A stretch of 61,056 bases of DNA, from contig QIFC01000065.1 of the NCBI GenBank assembly GCA_003228685.1, positions 1 through 61,056 of the forward strand, read 5' to 3'. This document shows positions 27,026 through 35,899 of this stretch, piece by piece (the first letter of the stretch is position 1; each line of letters opens with the position of its first letter). The notes under the pieces were generated by a model. It worked only from the letters and a program-made list of their open reading frames with translations. It ran no database searches and had not been told where the DNA came from. A program made the position numbers and the translations under genes. Source of the DNA: Chloroflexota bacterium. Lineage in GTDB: Bacteria > Chloroflexota > Dehalococcoidia > DSTF01 > RBG-16-68-14.

Positions 27026-27253
27026 CTACAGGTTGAATGGATCATCGCCATGGGCGATATCGAGCCCCAGGAGCGCTTCTCGCGCCGTGTCGTAGCGCTC
27101 CTTCGCCCGCGCTTCGCGGTTGAGCAGCCCCTTCATCTTCGGCGGCTCTAGCGACTCACCTTCCAGTACCACGCGATGCAGGCCGGCAAGCTGCTGCTGC
27201 CAGGCCTGATACGCCCGCTCGTACTCCTGCTTCCGACCCGGATCGGTCGCCAT
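27026..27253 (-). CDS. Small hypothetical protein upstream of ccdA (75 aa)
   Basis: The product begins MATDPGRKQEYERAYQAWQQ and is a charged helical protein with a QLAGLHRVVLEGESLEPPKM middle. No cysteines or membrane segments are present. It ends 3 bases before the ccdA start, so the two share a transcript. No family is recognised. Confidence 0.6.
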   Translation of the reverse strand: MATDPGRKQEYERAYQAWQQQLAGLHRVVLEGESLEPPKMKGLLNREARAKERYDTAREALLGLDIAHGDDPFNL

Positions 27254-27377
27254 GCGCGTACATTGTATCGGTTTGTGGCAGGCGCATGGCTACCGGAAGG
27301 AAGCGCGTGTGAGGGCCACATGGCTCTGGATTTCGAGAGCGGTTGGTTCGTACCCTCTGTGATATGGAGGTTCACGT

Positions 27378-28967
27378 ATGACTGATTCCGATTTTGACGT
27401 AATCGTCGTCGGCTCTGGCCTGGGCGGGCTCACGGCTGCGGCGTACCTAGCTACGAATGGCCGGCGCACGCTTGTATTGGAGCAACACTACGTCGCCGGC
27501 GGGAACGCGCACGTCTTCAGGCGCAAGGCGCTTCACGGCGAACAGTCGTTCGAATTCGACGTGGGCGTGCACTACATAGGGGACTGCGGCCCGAAAGGAA
27601 CGATTCCCACCATCCTTCGGGGTGTTGGGCTCGAGGGCAAGATCGAGTTTCTGGAGTTGGACCCGGACGGCTTCGACACGCTGATGTTTCCCGACTTCAC
27701 CTTTCGCGTGCCGAAGGGGTGGGACCGTTACCGCGAACGCCTGATCGCCGCGTTTCCCGACGAAGAAACGGGCCTGCATCGCTGCCTGGACGTGCTCGAG
27801 CAGAAAGCTCCCGACCTCATGCAGTGGGCGTTGCGTCCCTTGAGCGAACTCTTCGATGAGTGCGGGCTCGGCCAGAAGGTGCGTGCGGTGCTAGCCGGCG
27901 AATCCGGTGCGTATGCCGTGCCACCATCGCGCGCGCCTGTGATCTTGCAGGCCGGCTTCATCGATCACTACATGAAGGGCGCGTTCTATCCCAAGGGAGG
28001 CGGGCAAGTATTGCCGGCTCACTTGGTAGATGTCATCCGCTCCAACGGCGGCGAAGTACGGACGCGAGCGAAAACGGAGCGTATTCTCGTGGAAGACGGC
28101 CGCGCCTGCGGCGTGCGCCTGACGACCGGTGAGGAGTTCCGGGCGCCGGTGGTCATCTCCAACGCGGACCTGAAACGAACCGTTACGGAGCTGGTAAGCG
28201 AGGAGCATTTCTCCCCTGAGACCGTCGCTAAGGTCAACGAGTATCGCATGGCGTTGCCGATCTTCTGCGTCTACTTGGGGCTCGATACTGATCTCCGGGA
28301 CAGTCTGCCGAACTCCAACGTCTGGTTCTACGATTCATACGACATCGAGGGTATGTACAAGGACTGCGACGAAGGTCGCATGCCAACGGATCTTGGTCTG
28401 TTCATCACCATGGCATCGGTGAAGGACCCCGATACGGAGGCTATCGCCGCCAAAGGATACACGAGCATGGAGGTCATGATGTGGGTGCCGCCTGACCATC
28501 GTCTGTGGGCTGTCGAAGACGGACCAGCCGCCGGCGAACGCTACCACGGAAACCCGGAGTACCGTTCCTTCAAGGATCAGGTCATGGAAACACTCGTGGA
28601 CGGTGTGGAGCGGGCGATCCCTGGCATCAAAGAGCACATCATCTGGAAGGAAGCGGCCAGCCCGATCACGCAGGAGAAGTACACGTTGTCGACTGCGGGC
28701 ACGTCGTATGGAATTGAGATGGCGACAGACCAGGTGGGCCCGATGCGCCCTGCCCCGAAGACGGAGATCGAAGGGTTGTACCTGGCTGGCGCAAGCACCA
28801 TGTTCGGACACGGGATCGTGGGCAGCATGCGTGGTGGCGTGGGCTGCGCGAGCGCCGTTCTCGATCGAGATCTCATGGCGGACGCGGAAGCGGGAAAGGT
28901 CTTCGGCGATCCGTCGAAGCTTGAAGGCGGCGGACCGGCTTGGGACCCCTGGGAGGCGAGCCGCTAG
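27378..28967 (+). CDS. CrtI/retinol-saturase-like FAD oxidoreductase
   Basis: The 529-residue product opens with the dinucleotide-binding motif VIVVGSGLGGLTAAAYLA at 8-25 and the acidic LVLEQHYVAGGNAHVF that follows in phytoene desaturase relatives. The C-terminal FAD motif is IEGLYLAGASTMFGHGIVGS. These enzymes desaturate or saturate polyenes such as carotenoids. No other carotenoid genes are nearby, so the substrate is unknown. The ATG at 27378 follows GGAGGTTCACGT. Confidence 0.88.
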   Translation: MTDSDFDVIVVGSGLGGLTAAAYLATNGRRTLVLEQHYVAGGNAHVFRRKALHGEQSFEFDVGVHYIGDCGPKGTIPTILRGVGLEGKIEFLELDPDGFDTLMFPDFTFRVPKGWDRYRERLIAAFPDEETGLHRCLDVLEQKAPDLMQWALRPLSELFDECGLGQKVRAVLAGESGAYAVPPSRAPVILQAGFIDHYMKGAFYPKGGGQVLPAHLVDVIRSNGGEVRTRAKTERILVEDGRACGVRLTTGEEFRAPVVISNADLKRTVTELVSEEHFSPETVAKVNEYRMALPIFCVYLGLDTDLRDSLPNSNVWFYDSYDIEGMYKDCDEGRMPTDLGLFITMASVKDPDTEAIAAKGYTSMEVMMWVPPDHRLWAVEDGPAAGERYHGNPEYRSFKDQVMETLVDGVERAIPGIKEHIIWKEAASPITQEKYTLSTAGTSYGIEMATDQVGPMRPAPKTEIEGLYLAGASTMFGHGIVGSMRGGVGCASAVLDRDLMADAEAGKVFGDPSKLEGGGPAWDPWEASR

Positions 28968-28986
28968 TCTAAGGCTCTTCCGACGG

Positions 28987-29619
28987 CTAAGGAAGGTTCA
29001 GGCAGTCGCCAATCTGAAGCGTCGTTGGGTCGACGCCTGGGTTCGCGGCCATCAGCTCCTCAATGGTGAGATCGTAGAGCGGAGCGATGTTAGCGGGGAA
29101 CTCGCCTACCTGGACGATATGCACGTTGCCTTCGCAGGCCGGCGGGGGCTCTTCATCAAGCGGCTCAGCGGTGTCAGTTGGCTCGGGGTCCGTGGGCTCC
29201 GGTTCTTCCGCCGGCTCAGGCGTATCGGTCTCTTGCGGCTCGTCCGTTGGTTCCCCTGTCGCGCCCGGCACCGGCGTGCCGTCGTCGCTGACGCCGGGAA
29301 TGATGATGATCTGGCCGACATCGATGCTCGTAGCGTCCGTGAGGTCGTTAGCCTCAACGATCGCATCGACTGTCGTACCGAACTGGTCCGCGATTCCGGA
29401 GAGCGTGTCTCCGGCCTGAACCGTGTAGGTCGCGCCGCTAATCGGTACCTCGCTTTGTGCGACGATCAGCGGGTCAGGCAACTCTGCCGGCGGCGTCGCC
29501 GTCGGGATGGAATCGAGGTCGGACGGCGCGGGATCGTCTCCGCCACCCCCGCAGGCGAACGACAATAGCATCACCGCGAGGAGCGTGAAGATCAGTTGGC
29601 GTGTCAAAAGGGAGCGCAC
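28987..29619 (-). CDS. LysM-domain lipoprotein
   Basis: The GTG at 29619 with GGAGGTGCTG before it gives a proper lipoprotein signal: MRSLLTRQLIFTLLAVMLLS then FACGGGG with the lipobox Cys. A first LysM (YTVQAGDTLSGIADQFGTTV) binds peptidoglycan or chitin-type glycans. A long Glu/Pro/Thr linker (EPTDEPQETDTPEP type) follows. A second, more divergent LysM (HIVQVGEFPANIAPLYDLTI) closes the protein. It lies directly before the M28 peptidase stop, 3 bases away, and may be a cell-wall-anchored partner. Confidence 0.87.
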   Translation of the reverse strand: MRSLLTRQLIFTLLAVMLLSFACGGGGDDPAPSDLDSIPTATPPAELPDPLIVAQSEVPISGATYTVQAGDTLSGIADQFGTTVDAIVEANDLTDATSIDVGQIIIIPGVSDDGTPVPGATGEPTDEPQETDTPEPAEEPEPTDPEPTDTAEPLDEEPPPACEGNVHIVQVGEFPANIAPLYDLTIEELMAANPGVDPTTLQIGDCLNLP

Positions 29620-29678
29620 CAGCACCTCCGCTGTGGGGTCGGGCCGCATAGTAACCCATCCCTGCTGGAGCGGCAAGT

Positions 29679-30977
29679 CTACGGCGAGCTGATCTCTTGG
29701 AGGAGGGCGAAGCCCAGGTCGGCGATCGGCTGCAGCGACGTTTGGACGAGGCTCTCGAACGTGTCGTCGGGCGCGTGCAGCGTGCCCGTGTCGGCTGCCG
29801 TCAGCATCAGCGCGGCGATGCCAGCATCAAGGAAGGCGGCGTGGTCGCTACCGATGTTCTCCGGAAGCACAGTGATGGTGGCGTCCAGGCCCAACTCGCC
29901 GGCCAGCGAGTTCGCCTGGTTGGCCAGGGATGTCGCGCCGATTAGCTGCGGGCCGCCGGGACCTGCCGCTGCGTCGTAGTTGAACACGCCTTCGAGCAGC
30001 TCGATCTCGCTGTCGGTCAGCTCGGACACGAAAAACCTGCTCCCCTGGAGTCCGCCCTCTTCGCCTCCCCACAGCACGAAGCAGTGATCAGTGAGGCCCG
30101 CTGATGCTGCCGCTCGCGCTAGCTCTAGCACGATCGCCGAGCCTGATGCGTTGTCGTTGGCGCCCGGCGACCACGGCACGGAGTCGTAATGGCCGCCGCT
30201 CAGCGTCCGGCAGGTTCCCGAGGCTGGGCGCGCGAAGACGTTGTGCGCCGCGACACGCTCGCGTACGTTCAGCGTCACCTGCACATCGCCATTCACTAGC
30301 AGGTCGCGCAGTACTGCGCCGTCCGCTGGACTGATGCCTGCCGCTACGATATCGACCGCCGGCTCCAGCACACCAGGGAATCTCCCTGGCTCCTTGTTCA
30401 CGATCAGTACGCCTGCGGCGCCCGCTTCAAGCGCTCGATTGGTCATGTCCAGAAACGGCACGTCGTCGCGTTGGATCAGGACGATCGCGTTGCTTGCGTC
30501 CGCGGGAAAGTCCTCCGGCTGGCCCGTTCCCGCGTCGACTAGCCGCCCCCGCGCCTCGCCGGAACCGCTGCCGAATAAGGCCGCGACGATGAACTCGACG
30601 CCCTCGGGTCCCTCAACGGTGAGTGTCGCGTGACGCTGAAGGTCCGCGCCCTCGGCCTGAAAGTCCTGTACCTCCACTTCGTAGCCCCACGCCAAGAACT
30701 GGTCGCTCGCGTACGTGGCCGCCGCGTCCTCCTGTGGCGAGCCAGCGACGCGCGTGCCGATCTCGCTGGAGAGCACGCGGATGTGTTCCACGATGCGCGC
30801 GACCTCTGGCTGTGGCGGTCCGAGGTCGACCGCCGTTGGAGATGGGACGGGAGTGAGCGTTGCTGTCGGTTCGGGCGCCTCGTTCCCGCCTCCGCAAGCG
30901 AAGAGCACCAGGCTGAACAGCGCGATGAGGTAGAGGGCGGGACGCTGGAAAAGGTTCAGATCAGGGCTCCGGGTCAG
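29679..30977 (-). CDS. M28-family metallopeptidase lipoprotein
   Basis: This secreted zinc aminopeptidase-like protein has the family ligands: GGHYDSV (His), PGANDNASGSA (Asp), WGGEEGG (Glu pair), NYDAAAG (Asp) and IGSDHAAFLDAG (His). A PA domain for substrate access is inserted near residue 100-220. The signal peptide can be read upstream of the first canonical start: NLFQRPALYLIALFSLVLFA then C. No ATG, GTG or TTG precedes it; the only candidates are CTG at 30977 (overlapping the upstream TGA) or 30959. A GTG at 30908 would remove nearly all the signal. The start is therefore uncertain. Confidence 0.85.
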   Translation of the reverse strand: MTRSPDLNLFQRPALYLIALFSLVLFACGGGNEAPEPTATLTPVPSPTAVDLGPPQPEVARIVEHIRVLSSEIGTRVAGSPQEDAAATYASDQFLAWGYEVEVQDFQAEGADLQRHATLTVEGPEGVEFIVAALFGSGSGEARGRLVDAGTGQPEDFPADASNAIVLIQRDDVPFLDMTNRALEAGAAGVLIVNKEPGRFPGVLEPAVDIVAAGISPADGAVLRDLLVNGDVQVTLNVRERVAAHNVFARPASGTCRTLSGGHYDSVPWSPGANDNASGSAIVLELARAAASAGLTDHCFVLWGGEEGGLQGSRFFVSELTDSEIELLEGVFNYDAAAGPGGPQLIGATSLANQANSLAGELGLDATITVLPENIGSDHAAFLDAGIAALMLTAADTGTLHAPDDTFESLVQTSLQPIADLGFALLQEISSP

Positions 30978-31402
30978 TAGCGAGGGCGGCGGAGTGACTT
31001 CAGCCAGGCCTTGATCCTGTTTGGCAGGCTCGGCTCATCTAGATCGATGGGCTCGCCGCGCCAGCGCTTCTCGCTGGAGGACTGTGGCGGATCGCTTGAG
31101 CGACTGAAGAAGGAGAGCGCGAACGATGTCAGGAAGAGGATCACGCCCGCGATCAAGACGTAGCGGCCATAGAGCGGGTGGACCCGCATCGCTAGGAATC
31201 CAACGACCATGATCACGAGGGCCGCGAGCATCACCTGCTGGATCGAGATGCGGGCGAACGGCGCAAGAATCACGCGCAGCACCGAGGCGACCGCGCCCGT
31301 TGAGCGGCGACGCGCCTTCTCCGTGGCGCTCTCCTCCGGCACGAAGTTATCGAGCTTGTTGAGGATGTCCTCGATTTCGCGTTTGATCTTGTCGTCTGGC
31401 AT
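30974..31402 (-). CDS. Two-helix membrane protein (142 aa), unknown function
   Basis: The product starts MPDDKIKREIEDILNKLDNF, a charged cytosolic helix. Two transmembrane segments follow, at about 57-72 (QVMLAALVIMVVGFLA) and 79-100 (YVLIAGVILFLTSFALSFF). A basic tail (LKSLRRPRY) ends it. The family is not recognised. It is first in an apparent operon with the M28 peptidase and LysM lipoprotein. Confidence 0.7.
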   Translation of the reverse strand: MPDDKIKREIEDILNKLDNFVPEESATEKARRRSTGAVASVLRVILAPFARISIQQVMLAALVIMVVGFLAMRVHPLYGRYVLIAGVILFLTSFALSFFSRSSDPPQSSSEKRWRGEPIDLDEPSLPNRIKAWLKSLRRPRY

Positions 31403-31453
31403 ATGGCGTCCCTACTCTCCTAGTCTATCGGAAGCGGCGCCGCTTTTCTATCC

Positions 31454-32908
31454 CTAAAACCGTAGGAGCGCTCGCTCGGTCCGTTGCAGGCAGCGCTCCT
31501 TGCCGAGTATCTCCATGCTCTCGAACAACGGCGGCGAGACGGCCCGGCCCGTGCAGGCGACGCGCAGCACCATGAACAGGTCACCGGGCCTCATCTCTAG
31601 GTCTTCAGCCAGCGTTCGCGCGGCCTGTTCGATTGCCTCGTGCTGCCAGCTCTCGATCGCACCAAAGCGCTCGTTAGCCAGACGCAGCGCCTTTTCCGCA
31701 ACGTCCGGTGTCTTCTTCAGCCGCTTACCGAGCAGGTCGGCCGCAGCGTAAGGCAGCTCGTCCGTGAAGAAGCCCTCCACCATCTCAGCGATTTCGTCCA
31801 GGCGTTTGATTCGCTCGCGGACAAGCGGCACCAGCGCGCGTACCGTCTTGTCGTCGACCGGTCGCGGCGCCGATTCCGGGAGGTCGGTCTCCAGGCGTTC
31901 GGCGATGAGGTCGGACAGCCGTTCCTCAGGCAGATCGCGTAGGTAGACGCCGTTCATCCAGGTCAGCTTTTCAGCGTCGAAAACGGCCGGGTTCTTCCCC
32001 ATCCGGTCCAGCGTGAAGTGTTCGACGAACTCATCTCGGGAGATGATCACCGTGTGGTCGTCCAGCGACCAGCCGATCAGCCCGAGGAAGTTGAACATCG
32101 CCTCGGGCAGGTAGCCGTCGTCCCGGTACTGCAGGACGGACAGCGCGCCATGGCGTTTGCTGAGCTTCGCCTTATCCGGCCCCAGGATCACCGACATGTG
32201 CACGAACGTCGGCGGCTCCCAGCCCAACGCCTGGTACAGCAAGATCTGCCGCGGCGTGCTGGAGACCCACTCCTCGCCGCGCATGACGTGGCTGATCTCC
32301 ATCAGGTGGTCGTCCGTGACGTGCGCCAGGTGCGCCGTAGGGAAGCCGTCCGATTTCAGGATCACGAAGTCGTCGATCGTTGAATTCTCGAATGAGACGT
32401 CGCCACGAACCGCGTCCGTGAACGATGTCGTGCCGTCATCCGGCGTCTTGAACCGCACGACGGCACCGCCTCCTAGGGCCTGCTGCTCCGCGCGCTTCTC
32501 CAGGTCGCGGCAGTTACGGTCGTATCGCGGCGGTTGCTTGTTCTTCTGCTGTTCTGTTCGCAAGTCGGCCAGCCGCTCTGGCGAGCAGAAGCACTCGTAA
32601 GCCGTGTCGTCTGCGACGAGCTGACGGGCGTAAGTCTGGTAGTGCTCCAGCCGTTCCGATTGTGTGTAGGGCCCGTACGGGCCACCGATATCTGGCCCCT
32701 CGTCCCAGTCGAGGCCGAGCCAGCGCAGGCTCTCCTCGATCGCGCCGACGGCTTCCGGCACAAGCCGCGCTTGGTCCGTGTCCTCGATGCGCAGGATGAA
32801 CTGGCCGCCAGTGCTGCGGGCAAGCAGCCAGTTGAACAGCGCGGTGCGCGCTCCGCCGACGTGCGGCAGGCCGGTGGGGCTGGGCGCGAAGCGAACGCGG
32901 ACGGTCAT
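31454..32908 (-). CDS. gltX: Glutamyl-tRNA synthetase
   Basis: The enzyme charges tRNA-Glu, and in bacteria lacking GlnRS may also charge tRNA-Gln. The 484-residue product has the class I HIGH variant PSPTGLPHVGG at about 9-19 and KLSKR in DKAKLSKRHGAL. A cysteine cluster (YECFCSPERL, then C at NCRDLEK) resembles the zinc region of GltX. The ATG at 32908 has no ribosome-binding site; an extended -10 (TGgTACAAT, 32926-32918) puts transcription start about three bases upstream, so it is probably leaderless. Confidence 0.97.
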   Translation of the reverse strand: MTVRVRFAPSPTGLPHVGGARTALFNWLLARSTGGQFILRIEDTDQARLVPEAVGAIEESLRWLGLDWDEGPDIGGPYGPYTQSERLEHYQTYARQLVADDTAYECFCSPERLADLRTEQQKNKQPPRYDRNCRDLEKRAEQQALGGGAVVRFKTPDDGTTSFTDAVRGDVSFENSTIDDFVILKSDGFPTAHLAHVTDDHLMEISHVMRGEEWVSSTPRQILLYQALGWEPPTFVHMSVILGPDKAKLSKRHGALSVLQYRDDGYLPEAMFNFLGLIGWSLDDHTVIISRDEFVEHFTLDRMGKNPAVFDAEKLTWMNGVYLRDLPEERLSDLIAERLETDLPESAPRPVDDKTVRALVPLVRERIKRLDEIAEMVEGFFTDELPYAAADLLGKRLKKTPDVAEKALRLANERFGAIESWQHEAIEQAARTLAEDLEMRPGDLFMVLRVACTGRAVSPPLFESMEILGKERCLQRTERALLRF

Positions 32909-32917
32909 ATCTGGGCC

Positions 32918-32926
32918 ATTGTACCA
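32918..32926 (-). promoter_or_regulatory. gltX extended -10, leaderless start
   Basis: On the minus strand TG-G-TACAAT ends 9 bases before the ATG at 32908. The predicted transcription start is near 32911. No strong -35 is seen; the extended TG may compensate. Confidence 0.5.
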
Positions 32927-32940
32927 GTGCGAGCGCCGGC

Positions 32941-32961
32941 GTCGGTGACGGCGGTTGCTAT
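32941..32961 (+). repeat. 21-bp exact repeat, left copy (promoter-like)
   Basis: GTCGGTGACGGCGGTTGCTAT occurs again at 34486-34506. The end contains the TGCTAT core of an extended -10 (TGcTATCAT at 32956-32964). The two copies bracket the PLP decarboxylase gene. Confidence 0.6.
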
Positions 32962-32970
32962 CATTCCCGC

Positions 32971-33087
32971 ATGCCTCCCCTTCGACGGCTCGATTACAAG
33001 GCGGTCCCCGGCCTCCTCCGCGAGGTCCGGCTCAGGGAGGTTTCAGTTGGACGGACCGGGCGTGTGGATGCCCTCGAGAAGGAGTAG
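32971..33087 (+). CDS. Possible leaderless upstream ORF of the decarboxylase (38 aa)
   Basis: The ATG lies exactly at the transcription start predicted from the extended -10 TGcTATCAT (ending 32964). The ORF reads MPPLRRLDYKAVPGLLREVR and ends in TAG at 33085-33087, within the ribosome-binding site (AAGGAGTAGGAC) of the decarboxylase at 33091. It may be a leader peptide; no function can be named. Confidence 0.35.
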   Translation: MPPLRRLDYKAVPGLLREVRLREVSVGRTGRVDALEKE

Positions 33088-33090
33088 GAC

Positions 33091-34453
33091 ATGAATAGTA
33101 TCCTGCGTGACGCGGCGACGCGAGGAGCCCGGTACTTGGAGGATTTGGAGACGCGCAGCGTTGCTCCGTCCCTGGAAGCGCTGGAGAGACTTTCAGAGTT
33201 GGGAGGAGCGATACCGGAGAAACCAACTGATCCCGCGGACGTGCTTGCGCTCCTTGACGAAGTAGGATCGCCGGCCACGCTCGCGTCGGCGGGAGGACGC
33301 TTCTTCGGCTTCGTGATAAGTGGGTCGCTCCCTGTTGCCCTTGCGGCGAACTGGCTGGGAAGCGCATGGGATCAGAACGCCGCGCTCGTGGCTGCGTCGC
33401 CCGTCAGCGCTGCTCTGGAAGAGACCGCTCTACGTTGGCTTGTTGATGTTCTGGACTTGCCGTCCTCCTGTGGTGGTGCCTTCGTAACCGGCGCTACGAT
33501 GGCCAACTTCACGGCACTGGCCGCGGCCCGACACGCCGTGCTGGAGCAGGCGGGCTGGGATGTGGAATCCGATGGCCTGTTCAGTGCGCCGCCTGTGACC
33601 GTGATAGTGGGCGAGGAGGCACATCCTACCCTCCGAAAGGCGTTGGGCATGCTCGGCTTCGGTAGAAATCGGGTGGTGGTCGTGCCGGTCGACGGGCAAG
33701 GGAGGATGCGGGCGGAGGCGCTGCCTGCGATCTCCGGCCCTACGATCATCTGCATGCAATCCGGCAACATCAATACGGGCGCAATGGACCCGGCCGTAGA
33801 GATCTGCGCCGCGGCCCGAAGCGCGGGTGCCTGGGTGCATGTGGATGGCGCGATTGGCATGTGGGCGGCCGCGGCGCCAGAGCGAGCCCACCTCGTTGCG
33901 GGCGTAGCAGACGCCGATTCGTGGGCCACGGACGCGCACAAGTGGCTTAATGTGCCGTACGACAGCGGGCTGGCCTTTGTGCGCGACCCAGAGCACCTTC
34001 GCGGGGCCATGGCACTCAGCGCGGCGTATCTGCCATTCGGCGGCCAGCGCGAGCCGTCAGAGTATACGCCGGAACTCTCGCGCCGCGCCCGTGGCATCGA
34101 AGTGTGGGCGGCGCTTCGGTCGCTGGGACGCACCGGCCTTGCCGACCTCATCGAGAGAACGTGTCGCTTTGCTGCACGCTTCGCGGAAGGCGTTCAGTCT
34201 GCGGGCTATGCTGTCCTTAACGATGTAGTGCTCAACCAAGTACTCGTGTCGTTCGGCGATGAGGAAACGACGGATCGTGTCATAGCGGGCATCCAGGCGG
34301 ACGGCACGTGTTGGTGCGGCGGAACGCGGAACGACCTGGCAGGGCCGGTGTGCGATGCGCATCAACGTTTCGTCGTGGGCAACCACGCAAAACGATGTCG
34401 AGCGTAGCCTCGAAGCGATGCTGCGCGTCGCCGCGGCGGAGACCGGCGGCTAG
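33091..34453 (+). pseudogene. PLP-dependent (diaminobutyrate/tyrosine-type) decarboxylase, frameshifted near the C-terminus
   Basis: The product is a group II PLP decarboxylase-like protein. It has GAFVTGATMANFTALAAARH in the cofactor region, VDGAIGMWAAA with the Asp that pairs the pyridine, and the Schiff-base Lys in TDAHKWLNVPYD (residue 284). The first frame ends at 34407 with a wrong tail. The proper C-terminus TWQGRCAMRINVSSWATTQN continues one frame over and ends at 34453. The shift lies at 34327-34336, where one extra base (or two missing) explains it. It is a recent lesion or a sequencing error. Confidence 0.82.
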
Positions 34454-34485
34454 GCTGCGGCTGCCCTGGCAGCGCGAGGGCTGAT

Positions 34486-34506
34486 GTCGGTGACGGCGGT
34501 TGCTAT
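34486..34506 (+). repeat. 21-bp exact repeat, right copy
   Basis: It is identical to 32941-32961. An extended -10 (TGcTATGCT) follows, but no gene starts downstream on this strand. It looks like a duplicated promoter piece left after a duplication or insertion around the decarboxylase gene. Confidence 0.6.
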
Positions 34507-34545
34507 GCTGGCCTACGCTGAGGCGATGTGCGAGAGGGCCTTCGG

Positions 34546-34914
34546 CTAGCGGATCCAGCGGCTGGGCACGCGCAGCACGCCGAGCAGCCCGAGGATCGCC
34601 ATATAGGACACGGACAAGGCGGAGAGCACCCCCGTCAGTGCGATCGGGCGGTCGCGCGCGAAGTCGAGCAGGCCCATCTGCACGAAATCCGCGATCTCGT
34701 CCTTGAGGTCGTCCCATCCAAGCGAGATGAGCAGCACTGCCGCTATATCCAGCACGAGGAAGGCGAAGGTCAGCGTTAGGCTGGCGGTCACCAACTCCGA
34801 TGTGGGCGCGCTGGACGTTCCTGGCGGCGTGTAGTAGCGGTTGACGTAGTAGTTGATCAAGCCGGGCACAATGAATATCCCCAGGACCAACGCGAGCGTG
34901 ATAAAGATCTCCAC
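34546..34914 (-). CDS. Small membrane protein with four hydrophobic segments
   Basis: The GTG at 34914, preceded by GGGAGGTCGGCT, gives 122 residues starting MEIFITLALVLGIFIVPGLI. A loop (YYVNRYYTPPGTSSAP) precedes a second helix (LTLTFAFLVLDIAAVLLI) and a last one (LSALSVSYMAILGLLGVL). The tail is basic (RVPSRWIR). The layout resembles DUF6338-type proteins, but this is not certain. It is isolated between two operons. Confidence 0.6.
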   Translation of the reverse strand: MEIFITLALVLGIFIVPGLINYYVNRYYTPPGTSSAPTSELVTASLTLTFAFLVLDIAAVLLISLGWDDLKDEIADFVQMGLLDFARDRPIALTGVLSALSVSYMAILGLLGVLRVPSRWIR

Positions 34915-34990
34915 AGCCGACCTCCCTGCCGGTCTCACCGCCGGTACGTTACCTAGTTGGGCCAGATTGTAACAGAGGAAGCGAGCGCCT

Positions 34991-35899
34991 TCAACTGCGC
35001 TCCAGCTCCATGAGCGCTTGCTGGAGGTCTTCCGCCAATGGCGCCTCTAGCTCTAGCCGCTCGCCCGTGCGCGGATGTTGGAACGCCAATCGCTGCGCGT
35101 GGAGGAACTGGCGAGCTACGGGTGCGTCGCCGCGCCGTCCATACAGAGCGTCGCCCGTGATCGGATGGCCGATCGATGCCAGGTGCACTCTGATCTGGTG
35201 CGTACGGCCCGTGTGCGGCTGGACTTCCAGCAGTGTGCGCTTGCCGACCTCGCGCAGCACGCGGTATGTCGTTCGTGCGTCGCGCCCGTGCTCGACGGCT
35301 GCCATGCGTTTGCGGTGCTTGGCGTCGCGCCCGATTGGCGCTTCGATCCTGCCCTCCGGCGGCGTGACGTTGCCCTCCACCAGCGCGACGTACGTCTTCT
35401 CTACCTTTCGCTCCTTGAGCTGTCCCGCCAGCGAGACGTGAGCCGCATCGTTCTTCGCCACAATAATCAGCCCGGAGGTATCTTTGTCCAGCCGGTGCAC
35501 GATGCCCGGGCGCTTCTCTCCGCCAATACCCGAGAGGTCGTCGCAGTGCGCTAGTACGCCGTTGACCAGCGTGTGGCTGGTGTGGCCCGGCGATGGATGC
35601 ACGGCCAGGCCGGCGGGCTTGTCGACAACCAGCAGGTCGCCGTCTTCGTAGACGATCCTGAGCGGCATCGCCTCTGGCTCGATCTTCGTGGGCTTGGGCG
35701 GCGGTATTGTGACGTCTACGCGTTGGCCCGCGTCGAGTCTTGTGCTCACCTTGCTCGTCTGCCGGCCATCGACGCTGACGAGGCCTTCGTCGATCAGCTT
35801 GCTTGCGCGGGAGCGCGTCAGCTCGGGGATGGAGCGCGCCACAAACACGTCCAGCCGCTCGCCGCTCCTATCGGCGCGCAGCTCGTGCTCGTCACCCAC
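34991..35899 (-). CDS. rluD: Ribosomal large-subunit pseudouridine synthase (RluD family)
   Basis: RluD-type enzymes make pseudouridines in helix 69 of 23S rRNA or elsewhere. The 302-residue product has an N-terminal S4 RNA-binding domain (ERLDVFVARSIPELTRSRAS), then the catalytic block GIVHRLDKDTSGLIIVAKND with the nucleophile Asp, and the C-terminal HTGRTHQIRVHLASIGHPI. The start is GTG at 35899 (or 35895), overlapping the end of lspA by up to 8 bases. lspA-rluD pairing is widespread, which supports the calls. Confidence 0.93.
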   Translation of the reverse strand: MGDEHELRADRSGERLDVFVARSIPELTRSRASKLIDEGLVSVDGRQTSKVSTRLDAGQRVDVTIPPPKPTKIEPEAMPLRIVYEDGDLLVVDKPAGLAVHPSPGHTSHTLVNGVLAHCDDLSGIGGEKRPGIVHRLDKDTSGLIIVAKNDAAHVSLAGQLKERKVEKTYVALVEGNVTPPEGRIEAPIGRDAKHRKRMAAVEHGRDARTTYRVLREVGKRTLLEVQPHTGRTHQIRVHLASIGHPITGDALYGRRGDAPVARQFLHAQRLAFQHPRTGERLELEAPLAEDLQQALMELERS

